Below, piece by piece: positions 9,060 to 16,895 of a DNA stretch of 64,000 nt. The stretch's first letter is position 1. Each line of letters starts with the position of its first letter. A program made the position numbers and the translations under genes. Origin of the DNA: Arthrobacter silviterrae (GTDB lineage: Bacteria > Actinomycetota > Actinomycetes > Actinomycetales > Micrococcaceae); assembly GCF_011045165.1 (NCBI RefSeq), contig NZ_JAAKZI010000001.1, positions 186,001-250,000 of the forward strand, given 5' to 3'. The notes beneath the pieces are model-generated. The model worked only from the letters and a program-made list of their open reading frames with translations. It was not told the origin of the DNA and made no database searches.

Positions 9060-9366
9060 TTGCGGGCCCCGGCGCCGGAAGAGCAGCCCGGCCATGAATG
9101 TGCGTTTAGGACCCACGACGTCCGAGAGCTGGCCGCCGAGCAGCAGCGGGCTGCCGAAGGCAGGCGAGTACGCGGTGATGACCCACTGCCGTTCGCCGCT
9201 GGAAAAGCCGAGGTCGTGCTGGGCGGACGGGAGTGCGATGTTGGCGACGGTAGAGTCCAGGGCAACCATGAGTTGGGCCGGGTCCACTATGGTCAGCGTC
9301 CACCAACGGCGGGGTCGACCGCAGGACGCTGTCCCCAGCCGGCTGAGGTGCCTGGACCTGCGACAT
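9060..9366 (-). pseudogene. remnant of a DHA2-type MFS drug exporter
   Basis: A start region reading MSQVQAPQPAGDSVLR begins at ATG 9366 in one frame. Near 9290 the homology jumps to another frame and continues as QLMVALDSTVANIALPSAQ, then QWVITAYS, then GGQLSDVVGPKRTF, the hallmark TM1 to motif A segment of DHA2-family multidrug exporters. The frames differ by one base, and roughly ten codons of the first helix seem lost at the junction. Homology stops near 9065, after about 100 of an expected 450-500 residues. Motif A has changed from the usual GRKR to GPKR. It is clearly dead. Confidence 0.8.
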
Positions 9367-9436
9367 GGGCCACATTAAGCGGTGCCGTTGGGTGCCGGGT
9401 CCGAACTCCCTCCGAATCCCCGTTGAATTTTTTCCC

Positions 9437-9598
9437 CCGACGCTCCATCACTTTTTGCGGTCTTTTCCCCGACGCGGCATCACTTTCTGCGGTCTTTTCC
9501 CTGACGCTCGGTTCCAACCGGGGCACCTCCTGCGCACCGTCCCGCAGTTGATGAGGGAGGGTTGGCAAAAACACCCCGAAAGGTGATGGAGCGTCACT
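9437..9598. repeat. 32-bp tandem repeat cluster with inverted closing unit (copy 2)
   Basis: Units start at 9437, 9469 and 9501, again exactly 32 bp apart, with the anchor CCGACGCTC or a close variant and a TCTTTTCC end. The third unit switches to the GGTTCCAAC core seen in the cluster at 1812. An inverted unit at about 9564-9598 reads, on the other strand, TGACGCTCCATCACC and then GGGGTGTTTTT, the latter block being shared with units 1 and 2 of the 1812 cluster. So the two clusters are one family with an exchangeable middle. Confidence 0.85.
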
Positions 9599-9656
9599 CG
9601 GTGCTGGGCCGGGCGAAGCACAGTCCTCTGCGCGTGATGTGCTTGACCGCCCCCCG

Positions 9657-9745
9657 CACTGGCAATGCTCCACCCGCCCCCCACTGGCAATGCTCCACCC
9701 GCCTGCGCTGGCCACGCTGCACCCGCCCAGCACTGGCCATGATGG
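9657..9745. repeat. 24-25 bp tandem repeats
   Basis: Units begin at 9657, 9682, 9706 and 9731. The first two are nearly identical (CACTGGCAATGCTCCACCCG), the third is diverged (CGCTGGCCACGCTGCACCCG) and the fourth is partial (CACTGGCCATGATGG). The array runs straight into the 86-bp palindromic element. It lies in a roughly 970-bp non-coding space (9054-10025) that otherwise holds the transporter remnant and two other repeat types. Confidence 0.8.
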
Positions 9746-9746
9746 A

Positions 9747-9832
9747 CTTCTCGCTGGGGCAGAACCCATGCTGAGTTTTGCCCCGGGTGCACCGGGGGCC
9801 AAACTCAGCCTGGCTTCTGCCCCACAGGCAAG
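9747..9832. repeat. 86-bp nested palindromic element, copy B
   Basis: The second copy of the element at 5745-5830 has the same length and the same central GGTGCACC palindrome, with flanking GAGTTTTGCCCC and TGCCCCACAG blocks. About 18 of the 86 positions differ, mostly in unpaired or singly paired positions. The stretch from 9833 to 10025 carries the promoter and leader of the next gene, with no other structure I can recognise. Confidence 0.85.
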
Positions 9833-10025
9833 TTTGCGAACCGCCCGGCGAAGCCGCCCCGAAACCACCCCGCGCCGCGCACTCTGCCCCATCCCGGACC
9901 AAGACAGTGATGCTGGCCGGGCCAGGGAACCCTCGGCGGCATTGCCCGGTATGACGGCAGGCAAGCCGACTAGGATGGATGGAAGCGCGAATATTCCGCG
10001 CCCTGTCTTCGTGAAGAGGTGCGTT

Positions 10026-10496
10026 GTGCTGACATTGCTCGACCCAGTGGTGGCCGGAGACGTGGCCGCTTCGCAGTCCGGATCCTTTTCCCTGCAGCCC
10101 TTCCTTGTTTTCGTCATCATCGCCGTAGTGCTGCTGGCCAATTTTGCCAAGGCTGCCAGCCGCAAGAAGCGCGCCCGGAACGCCTCACCCTATGCAGCCC
10201 AACCCGTCCGCCCGGCGCAGGCCGGACGCCCCGGGCAGTCTAGCCGCCCCGGGCAGCAGGGCATCGCCCACCAGGCGGCGCCGGCCGCTTATGTTGGCAC
10301 GCTGCTCAACGGGGTGCCCATGAAGAACTACGACGCCGCGCACGGCCAGCAGACCACCGGTTTCGCCAACGAGCGCATGAAGGCCGAGGCCGAGCTCAAG
10401 CGGCAGCTTGACGCCCTTGACACCGCCCGCCGGGCCGGCCAGGTGACCGCCGAACAGTACGCCGCCCACCGGGAAGCCATTTTCCGCAACTTCTGA
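10026..10496 (+). CDS. small single-pass membrane protein with SHOCT-like C-terminus
   Basis: A 156-residue protein. It has a hydrophobic helix at about 18-38 (LQPFLVFVIIAVVLLANFA), a basic stop-transfer cluster, then a flexible Pro/Gln/Arg-rich linker. The C-terminal 35 residues (LKRQLDALDTARRAGQVTAEQY) match the two-helix SHOCT pattern often seen at the ends of membrane proteins. GAAGAGG lies seven bases before the GTG at 10026, which fixes the start; a longer open frame upstream merely translates repeats. Function is unknown. SHOCT modules are thought to mediate oligomerisation. Confidence 0.75.
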   Translation: MLTLLDPVVAGDVAASQSGSFSLQPFLVFVIIAVVLLANFAKAASRKKRARNASPYAAQPVRPAQAGRPGQSSRPGQQGIAHQAAPAAYVGTLLNGVPMKNYDAAHGQQTTGFANERMKAEAELKRQLDALDTARRAGQVTAEQYAAHREAIFRNF

Positions 10497-10529
10497 TCGA
10501 CGGCCCCGAGGCGCAGCGGCACTGGAACG

Positions 10530-11744
10530 CTAATCGGTGAAGAACTGCTCCCGCAGCAATTCGCCCACGGCCCCCACCTCGGTGAGGAAGCCGTCGTGGC
10601 CAATGGCCGAGTCGATCCGGCGCACTTCAACGCTGCCGGGCAGCGCCGCCGCCAGTTCCTCGGATTGGGCCGGGAAATACAGCCTGTCGCTGTTGACGGC
10701 GGCCACCAGGAATTCGACGCCGGCCGTCCGGGCCAGCGCCTCCTCCAGCGTGCCGCGCCCGCGCCCGACGTCGTGGCTCATGAGTGCCTCGGTGATGACA
10801 ATGTAGCTGTTGGCGTCGAAGCGGCCCACCAGCTTGCGTGCCTGGTGGTCCAGGTAGCTTTCCACCTGGTACCGCTCCTGCACCGGGCTCCCGCCGTCAA
10901 TGCGCAGGCGGCCGTGGCTGATGGGGTTTTCCCCGGCCTGGGAATTGCGGCCAAACCGCGTCCCCATCTCCGCCTCGGAACGGTAGGTGATGTGGGCAAT
11001 GCGCCGTGCCAGGCCCAGGCCCAAGGTGGGCGCCGCGCCGTCGTAGTAGTCCCCGTTGGCGAAGTTGGGGTCCTGGCGGATGGCAAGGACCTGGGCCTGG
11101 GCGAACGCGATTTGCTCGGCCGTGCTGGCGGCACAGGCCGCCACCACGGCGCACCGCCGGACCCGTTCCGGGAACGTCACCGCCCACTCCAGGGCCCTGG
11201 CGCCTCCCATGGACCCGCCAATGACGGCGTGCCAGGAGGTGATGCCCAGCTGGTCCGCCAGCCGGGCCTCCGCGTGGACCGAGTCGCGGATGGTGACGAA
11301 CGGGAAGCGGGAGCCGTACGGGGCGCCGTCGCCGGCAATGCTGGAGGGGCCGGTGGTGCCGTAGCAGCCGCCCAGCATGTTGGCGCACACCACGAAATAC
11401 TGATCGGTGTCGATCACCTCGCCGGGGCCGACCAGGCCCTCCCACCAGCCGTTCTCTTCCGAATCCCCGCGGCTGACGTGTGTGCTGCCCGTCAGCGCGT
11501 GCTGGATGAGCACCGCATTGCTGCCGGCCGCGTTCAGCGTCCCCCAGCATTCATAGGCCATGGTGACCGAGGGCAGTGACCCTCCGGCCTCCAGTTCCAG
11601 TGAACCGATGCCGACCGAGCGCAGGAGGCCGCCGCCCTGGCCGACGGCGGCCTGCCAGGAACTGTCCGATGGTCCGGATTCGCCGGTTTCGATGTCAGGG
11701 GTAAACACGTTCCGCTCCGCTGCACCTGGACTCACATGGGCCAC
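10530..11744 (-). CDS. metX: homoserine O-acetyltransferase
   Basis: A 404-residue alpha/beta-hydrolase-fold acyltransferase that converts L-homoserine and acetyl-CoA to O-acetylhomoserine, the first committed methionine step in many actinobacteria. GGSMGGARALEWA holds the nucleophile serine (about S178). QHALTGSTHV and NMLGGCYGTTGPSS are conserved MetX segments, and the C-terminal DRLYFP and GHDGFL carry the aspartate and histidine. The GTG start directly follows the TAA of metY with no gap, so the two are translationally coupled and under the same riboswitch. The order metY then metX places the sulfhydrylase first. Confidence 0.96.
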   Translation of the reverse strand: MAHVSPGAAERNVFTPDIETGESGPSDSSWQAAVGQGGGLLRSVGIGSLELEAGGSLPSVTMAYECWGTLNAAGSNAVLIQHALTGSTHVSRGDSEENGWWEGLVGPGEVIDTDQYFVVCANMLGGCYGTTGPSSIAGDGAPYGSRFPFVTIRDSVHAEARLADQLGITSWHAVIGGSMGGARALEWAVTFPERVRRCAVVAACAASTAEQIAFAQAQVLAIRQDPNFANGDYYDGAAPTLGLGLARRIAHITYRSEAEMGTRFGRNSQAGENPISHGRLRIDGGSPVQERYQVESYLDHQARKLVGRFDANSYIVITEALMSHDVGRGRGTLEEALARTAGVEFLVAAVNSDRLYFPAQSEELAAALPGSVEVRRIDSAIGHDGFLTEVGAVGELLREQFFTD

Positions 11745-13067
11745 TTAGTTCACGGACGATTTTGCTGCGCGGAAACCTGCTTCAAGGTCGGCAATAATGT
11801 CGTCCACACCCTCCAGCCCCACGGACAGGCGCACCAGCCCCGGGCGGACGCCGGCTGCGAGCCGCTGTTCCTCGCTGAGCTGGGCGTGGGTGGTGGAGGC
11901 AGGGTGGATCACCAGCGAACGCACATCTCCGAGGTTGGCAACGTGCGAGTGCAGTTCCAGGCCGTCAACGAAGCGCTTGCCGGCCTCCAGCCCGCCCTTG
12001 ATGTCGAAGGAGACGATGGCGCCGGTCCCCTTGGGGCCGTACTTGCGTCCGCGCTCAAACCAGGGGCTGGACGGGATGCCTGAGTACGCAACGGCCTCCA
12101 CGTTTTCATTCGCTTCCAGCCACTGTGCGACCTTGACGGCGTTGCTGACGTGGCGCTCCACGCGCAGGCTCAGCGTCTCGATGCCCTGGGCGATGAGGAA
12201 GGCATTGAACGGCGAGATGGCCGAACCGAGGTCGCGCAGCAGCTGCACGCGGGCCTTGAGGATGTAGGCCAGGTTGGCGCCCAGGGCGCTGCCGACGCCG
12301 AGGTCGCGGGCGTAGACCAGCCCATTGTAGGTCTCGTCAGGGGTGTTGAAGCCGGGGAACTTTTCCGGATCCGCGGCGAAGTCAAACTTGCCGCCGTCGA
12401 CAATCACGCCGCCGATGGCCGTGCCGTGGCCGCCGAGGTACTTGGTGGCGGAATGGATGACGATGTCGGCACCCCACTCGAGGGGGCGGATCAGGTACGG
12501 GGTGGCGAGCGTGTTGTCCACGATCAGAGGCACGCCAGCCTCGTGGGCGATGGTGCTGATCTCCTCGAGGTTCAGCACGTCCTGGCGGGGGTTGGAGACG
12601 GTCTCGCCGAAGAAGGCCTTGGTGTTGGGCTTGACGGCCGCACGCCATTCGTCCAGGTTGTCGGGGTCGGAGACAAAGGTGACCTCGATGCCGAGCTTCT
12701 TCAGCGAGTGGGCCAGCAGGTTGAACGTGCCGCCGTAGACGCTGGGGCTGGAGACGATGTGGTCCCCGGCCTGGGCCAAGTTGAGGATGGCGAAGGTGGT
12801 GGCCGCCTGGCCCGAGGACAGCAGCAGGGCGGCAACGCCGCCTTCCAGGCTGGCAACGCGCTGCTCGACGGCGTCGGTTGTGGGGTTGCCGATGCGGGTG
12901 TAGATGGGCTCCAGCTCGGCCAGCGCAAAGCGGGCTGCGGCGCTTTCCGTGGACGGGAACACGAAGGACGTGGTCTGGTAGATGGGGAGGGCGCGTGCAC
13001 CTGTGGTGGCGTCCGGCTCCTGGCCTACGTGGATCTGACGGGTTTCAAATGACCAACCATTGCTCAT
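11745..13067 (-). CDS. metY: O-acetylhomoserine sulfhydrylase (PLP enzyme)
   Basis: A 440-residue Cys/Met-metabolism PLP enzyme that makes L-homocysteine directly from O-acetylhomoserine and sulfide. The pyridoxal-binding lysine is about K209 in IHSATKYLGGHG. SGQAAT, DNTLATPYLIRP and RIGNPTTD are the other signature segments, and the insert after the lysine is of MetY rather than MetB/MetC type. AAGGAG lies seven bases ahead of the ATG. It is the first gene of the metY-metX operon, downstream of a SAM-IV riboswitch, so expression should fall when S-adenosylmethionine is plentiful. Confidence 0.96.
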   Translation of the reverse strand: MSNGWSFETRQIHVGQEPDATTGARALPIYQTTSFVFPSTESAAARFALAELEPIYTRIGNPTTDAVEQRVASLEGGVAALLLSSGQAATTFAILNLAQAGDHIVSSPSVYGGTFNLLAHSLKKLGIEVTFVSDPDNLDEWRAAVKPNTKAFFGETVSNPRQDVLNLEEISTIAHEAGVPLIVDNTLATPYLIRPLEWGADIVIHSATKYLGGHGTAIGGVIVDGGKFDFAADPEKFPGFNTPDETYNGLVYARDLGVGSALGANLAYILKARVQLLRDLGSAISPFNAFLIAQGIETLSLRVERHVSNAVKVAQWLEANENVEAVAYSGIPSSPWFERGRKYGPKGTGAIVSFDIKGGLEAGKRFVDGLELHSHVANLGDVRSLVIHPASTTHAQLSEEQRLAAGVRPGLVRLSVGLEGVDDIIADLEAGFRAAKSSVN

Positions 13068-13103
13068 GGGAGCTCCTTAAACACTAGAGGCCTGCAATAA
13101 GTG

Positions 13104-13140
13104 CGGCCCATCCGCGCCACAGGGACGCCGTGATGGGCCG
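13104..13140 (-). promoter_or_regulatory. candidate expression-platform hairpin of the metY riboswitch
   Basis: Two perfect 9-base arms (CGGCCCATC at 13104-13112 and GATGGGCCG at 13132-13140) enclose a GC-rich loop between the riboswitch and the metY start. There is no U tract after it, so it is not a simple intrinsic terminator. It shares GGCCC-type sequence with the 3' end of the riboswitch and could be the switching partner. This role is inferred. Confidence 0.45.
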
Positions 13141-13152
13141 AAGGAATTGTGC

Positions 13153-13271
13153 GGCCCGCGCTTGCACCGAAACCGGGTGGTTCGGTACCTGGTCTTCACC
13201 CGGGGCACCCCACCGCGGAAGGAGGGTTGCCGGCCAGCGAGCCGGGGCTTGTCGCTGGCGCTCATGACCTG
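13153..13271 (-). ncRNA. SAM-IV riboswitch
   Basis: Read on the minus strand, the leader begins GGTCATGAGCGCCAGCG and continues with AAGCCCCGGCT, GCCGGCAACCCTCC, GCGGTGGGGTGCCCCGGGTG and AAGACCAGGT. These are the conserved core blocks of the actinobacterial SAM-IV class, including the closing GGTC/GACC helix. After it come a short variable hairpin and the GCAAGCGCGGGCC element that forms the extra pseudoknot of this class. It lies about 85 bases upstream of metY. The RNA binds S-adenosylmethionine and represses the downstream methionine genes. Upstream 13272-13390 must hold the promoter; no strong -35/-10 pair stood out. Confidence 0.9.
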
Positions 13272-13390
13272 TATCCAGTGTGCGAGACCGGCGCTTCACG
13301 GCGCAACAATATGACTGGTTTGTGACTTATGCCGAACAAGTGCTGGACAAATCACGCAAATGGTGCCATGCGCTGAATGAGTGGATGACG

Positions 13391-15853
13391 CTACGGCTTC
13401 AGCCCCGCACGGCGCAGCGCCTCTGCCATGGCCGTGTTGGCCGGGGCCGGGGCCGCTGACTTGGCCGCGGCGGCTGGGGCAGTGCGTGACGGCGCGCCCT
13501 TGGCCCCCGCTGCCCGACCCTGGCGGGAGCCGCCCCCGGCGGCCGGCGAGGTGCGCGCCGGGGTCCGGGAGCCGGCGTCGTTCTTCCCCTTCCCGGCGGC
13601 AGCGTCCCCCGGCTGGTCATCCAGGCGCAGGGTGAGGGAGATCCGCTTGCGTTCCGGTTCTACCTCCAGGACCTTGACGCGGACCACCTGGCCGGACTTG
13701 ACCACGGTCCGGGGGTCGGAGACGAAACTGTTGCTCATGGCGGAGACGTGGACCAGCCCGTCCTGGTGCACGCCGATGTCCACAAACGCGCCGAACGCCG
13801 CCACATTGGACACCGTCCCTTCCAGGATCATGCCGGGGCGCAAATCGGTGATCTTTTCAACGCCGTCGGCAAAGGTGGCAGTTTCGAAGCGGGGGCGGGG
13901 GTCGCGGCCGGGCTTTTGCAGCTCCGCCACGATGTCCGCCACGGTGGGCAGGCCGAAGGCGCCGTCCACGAAGTCCGCCGGGTTCACGGCCGCGACGGCG
14001 GGCACCCCGCCGGAGATTTCGGCCTTGCCGGCGCCCACGGCGGCAAGGATTTTGCGCGCCACGCCGTAGGCCTCGGGGTGCACGCTGGAGGCGTCCAGGG
14101 GCTCCGCTCCCCCGGTGATCCGCAGGAATCCGGCACACTGCTCAAAGGCCTTGGGGCCCAGCCGCGCCACCTTTTTCAGTTCCGAGCGCTTGCTGAAGGG
14201 CCCGTTTTCATTGCGGTGCGCCACGATGTTTTCACTGAGCAGGGGCCCGACGCCGGCCACCCTCGCCAGGAGCGCGGGCGACGCCGTGTTCAGGTCCACG
14301 CCCACGGCGTTGACGCAGTCCTCCACGACGGCGTCCAGCGAGCGTTCCAGCTTGGCCGGGGTGAGGTCGTGCTGGTACTGGCCCACGCCAATGGATTTCG
14401 GGTCGATCTTCACCAGCTCGGCGAGGGGGTCCTGCAGGCGCCGGGCGATGGACACGGCGCCGCGCAGCGAGACGTCCATGCCGGGCAGTTCGGCGCCGGC
14501 CAGGGCGGACGCGGAGTAGACGGAGGCGCCGGCCTCGGACACCACTAGCTTGGTGACCTTGCGCCCCGGATTCCGGCGCTTCAATTCGGCAACTAGTTCG
14601 GCCGCCAGCTTGTCGGTTTCCCGGCTGGCCGTGCCGTTGCCGATGGCGATCAGCTCCACCTGGTGCTTTTCCGCCAGGCCCGCCAGCGTTGCCAGGGCCT
14701 CGTTCCAGCGCTTCGCGGGGGCGTGCGGGTAAACGGTGTCGGTGGCGGTGACCTTGCCGGTGCCGTCCACCACGGCCACCTTGGTGCCTGTCCGCAGGCC
14801 CGGGTCCAGGCCGAGGGTTGCCTTGTTTCCGGCGGGTGCCGCCAGCAGCACGTCCCGCAGGTTCGCCGCAAACACGCGCACGGATTCCTCTTCGGCGCTT
14901 TGGAACAGGCGCACGCGCAGGTCAACGGAAAGGCGGGTCAGAATGCGGGTGCGCCAGGCGAGCCGGGCACCGGTCATGAGCCAGGCGTCCGCGGCACGGC
15001 CGGATTCGGCAATGCCCAGGGAGTGGGCCACGGCACTTTCATAACGGGCGCGGGCGGCTGCGTGAGCGTCGGCGTCGCGCGTGTCCGTTTCCGCCAGGTC
15101 CAGGGTCAGCACGCCCTCCTTTTCGCCGCGCAGCAGCGCCAGCACGCGGTGGCTGGGCAGCGTGTGCGGTGGCTGGGCAAAGTCAAAGTAGTCCTTGAAC
15201 TTTTCGCCTTCCGACGCCTTCCCGGCCTTGACGGAGGAGCGCAGCCGGCCGGTTTTCCACAACCGTTCGCGCAATTCACCCACCAGGGCGGCGTCCTGCC
15301 CGGCGCGCTCGATCAGGATGGCCCGGGCGCCGGCCAGGGCGTCGTCGGCGGTGGCAATGCCGTGCCCGGCGTTCAGGAAACCGTCCGCGGTGACGGCCGG
15401 GGCCAGCGCCGCGTTCGCCAACAGGGAGTCCAGCAGGGGCTCCAGCCCGGCTTCGCGGGCGGCGTCGGCCTTGGTTTTCCGCGTGGACTTGTAAGGGAGG
15501 TAGAGGTCCTCAAGGTCGGACTTGCTCGCAGCAGCCTCAACGGCGACACGAAGTTCCGGCGTTAGCTTTCCCAACCCGTGAATGGTCTCCAGCACGGTGC
15601 GCCGCCGGGCCTCGAGCTCCCGCAGGTACCGCAGCCGCTCCTCCAAGGTGCGCAGCTGGGCGTCGTCCAGGGTCCCCGTGGCTTCCTTCCTGTACCGGGC
15701 AATGAACGGGACGCTGGCGCCGTCGTCCATCAGGGCCACGGCGGCGCGGACCTGCGCGGCCCGCACGCCCAGTTCGGCGGCAATCGCGGCGGCAATGCGG
15801 GCCTCCTGGGCGGCGGCGTCGGGCAGGGACAGGGGAGCTTGGGAATCAGTCAC
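13391..15853 (-). CDS. tex: Tex-family RNA-binding transcription accessory protein
   Basis: A protein of about 820 residues with the Tex layout. The N-terminal helical region contains PFIARYRKEATGTLDD. The YqgF-like RNase H fold contains LGLDPGLRTGTKVAVVD and AIGNGTASRETD. The helix-hairpin-helix segment (GVDLNTASPALLARVAGVG) follows, then an S1 domain (LEGTVSNVAAFGAFVDIGVH). A low-complexity basic/alanine tail with KGKND and repeated PAAAA-type residues closes it. Tex proteins bind RNA and RNA polymerase and influence transcription. GTG 15853 (VTDSQAPL) is chosen although GGAGG abuts it. The frame stays open to 15967, but only over an 11-bp repeat array. A GTG at 15871 is another option. Confidence 0.93.
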   Translation of the reverse strand: MTDSQAPLSLPDAAAQEARIAAAIAAELGVRAAQVRAAVALMDDGASVPFIARYRKEATGTLDDAQLRTLEERLRYLRELEARRRTVLETIHGLGKLTPELRVAVEAAASKSDLEDLYLPYKSTRKTKADAAREAGLEPLLDSLLANAALAPAVTADGFLNAGHGIATADDALAGARAILIERAGQDAALVGELRERLWKTGRLRSSVKAGKASEGEKFKDYFDFAQPPHTLPSHRVLALLRGEKEGVLTLDLAETDTRDADAHAAARARYESAVAHSLGIAESGRAADAWLMTGARLAWRTRILTRLSVDLRVRLFQSAEEESVRVFAANLRDVLLAAPAGNKATLGLDPGLRTGTKVAVVDGTGKVTATDTVYPHAPAKRWNEALATLAGLAEKHQVELIAIGNGTASRETDKLAAELVAELKRRNPGRKVTKLVVSEAGASVYSASALAGAELPGMDVSLRGAVSIARRLQDPLAELVKIDPKSIGVGQYQHDLTPAKLERSLDAVVEDCVNAVGVDLNTASPALLARVAGVGPLLSENIVAHRNENGPFSKRSELKKVARLGPKAFEQCAGFLRITGGAEPLDASSVHPEAYGVARKILAAVGAGKAEISGGVPAVAAVNPADFVDGAFGLPTVADIVAELQKPGRDPRPRFETATFADGVEKITDLRPGMILEGTVSNVAAFGAFVDIGVHQDGLVHVSAMSNSFVSDPRTVVKSGQVVRVKVLEVEPERKRISLTLRLDDQPGDAAAGKGKNDAGSRTPARTSPAAGGGSRQGRAAGAKGAPSRTAPAAAAKSAAPAPANTAMAEALRRAGLKP

Positions 15854-15880
15854 CCTCCAATTCTGCCCCACGACGGCGGC

Positions 15881-15957
15881 CGCGTTCGCGCCGCGTTCGC
15901 GCCGTGGCCGCGCCGCGTCCGCGCCGTGGCCGCGCCCTGGCCGCGCCGTGGCCGTCA
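15881..15957. repeat. seven 11-bp GC-rich tandem units in a divergent promoter region
   Basis: Seven consecutive 11-bp units start at 15881, 15892, 15903, 15914, 15925, 15936 and 15947. They alternate between CGCGTTCGCGC, CGTGGCCGCGC and close variants. The array is in perfect phase and lies between the start of tex and the start of the glyoxalase-like gene. Its period is close to one turn of the DNA helix. Confidence 0.85.
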
Positions 15958-16022
15958 GACATCCCATGTGGCTTAGGACACGCTAAGTCGAGCGGCCGAT
16001 CACAAAGTGCCAAGATGAACGC

Positions 16023-16661
16023 ATGCGAATGGATCATGTTTCTTACGCCTGTGAATCAGATGGATTGGCTGCCACCACGGAGCGAATCGCCACCGCCCTC
16101 GGGGTCGATGCAGTGCGTGGCGGAGTCCACCCGCGCTTCGGCACCCGCAATATGATCATTCCCCTCCTGGACCACCACTACCTGGAGGTCGTGGAGGTGC
16201 TTGACCACCCCGCCTCGGACAAGGCGCCGTTTGGCCAGGCCGTCCGGGCCCGCTCCCAGGCCGGCGGCGGCTGGATGGGCTGGTGCGTCGCCGTGGATGA
16301 TCTCACCCCCTTCGAGGAACGCCTGGGCCGCAGTGCCGTCCCCGGCAACCGCAAATTCCCCGACGGCCGCGAACTGGTCTGGCAGCAGATCGGCATCAAG
16401 GGCCTCATTGCCGACCCCCAGGTGCCCTACATGCTCAAGTGGGAGGGCGACCCGTCCCTGCACCCGTCCCTGGCCCGCCCGTCCACTGTCCGGCTGTCCT
16501 CGCTGACCATTGCGGGCAGCGCCGAACGCCTCACGGAGTGGCTGGGCGAGCCCGTGGAGCAGCCGCTGGAGGATGTGGCCGTGGAGTGGATCGCGCCCCG
16601 CGGCACGCCGGGCATCATGTCCGTCACCTTTGACACGGCGCACGGCCTGGTCACGATCTAG
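16023..16661 (+). CDS. VOC/glyoxalase-like domain protein
   Basis: A 212-residue cytoplasmic protein that begins MRMDHVSYAC. Its pattern fits the glyoxalase-like (VOC) superfamily: a first beta-alpha-beta unit with HVSY and the metal-ligand-like HHYLEVVEV, and a second unit with VRLSSLTIAG and VTFDTAH. VOC proteins use paired modules to coordinate a metal for isomerase, dioxygenase or resistance reactions, and the reaction here is unknown. No strong ribosome binding site precedes the ATG at 16023. It diverges from tex and faces the CPBP gene across a repeat-filled spacer. Confidence 0.8.
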   Translation: MRMDHVSYACESDGLAATTERIATALGVDAVRGGVHPRFGTRNMIIPLLDHHYLEVVEVLDHPASDKAPFGQAVRARSQAGGGWMGWCVAVDDLTPFEERLGRSAVPGNRKFPDGRELVWQQIGIKGLIADPQVPYMLKWEGDPSLHPSLARPSTVRLSSLTIAGSAERLTEWLGEPVEQPLEDVAVEWIAPRGTPGIMSVTFDTAHGLVTI

Positions 16662-16742
16662 CCTTTACGAAGCCATTTCGGCGGGCCCGACGGCGGCACC
16701 CACCCATTGCGGGAGGGTGCCGCTTTCGTGTGTCCCGACCAC

Positions 16743-16864
16743 GGCCCGCCCTCGAGTCAGCAGCGATGGCGGCTTAGACCCGCGCTAAGCCGCCATCGCT
16801 GCATACTGGCCGGACGGTCGGTGCCGCATGGGGACGTTTCAGCCGCAATCAGCCGAATCCGGGG
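16743..16864. repeat. 122-bp hairpin repeat, left copy
   Basis: It starts GGCCCGCCCTCGAGTCAGCA and contains a perfect 17-bp stem (16761-16777 with 16785-16801) around the 7-base loop ACCCGCG. It ends CAGCCGAATCCGGGGGC. The same 122-bp arrangement recurs 358 bp downstream at 17101-17222. It begins 80 bp after the end of the glyoxalase-like gene. Confidence 0.88.
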
Positions 16865-16895
16865 GCACCGCCGCGCGGGTGCGTCATGGGGACCC

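Noticed and set aside
9639-10025. N-terminal extension of the small SHOCT-like protein back to 9639
   Set aside because: It would translate the tandem array and the 86-bp palindrome. A ribosome binding site supports GTG 10026 instead.
15854-15967. N-terminal extension of Tex to 15967
   Set aside because: The extra residues come from the 11-bp repeat array; Tex homologues begin near VTDSQ.
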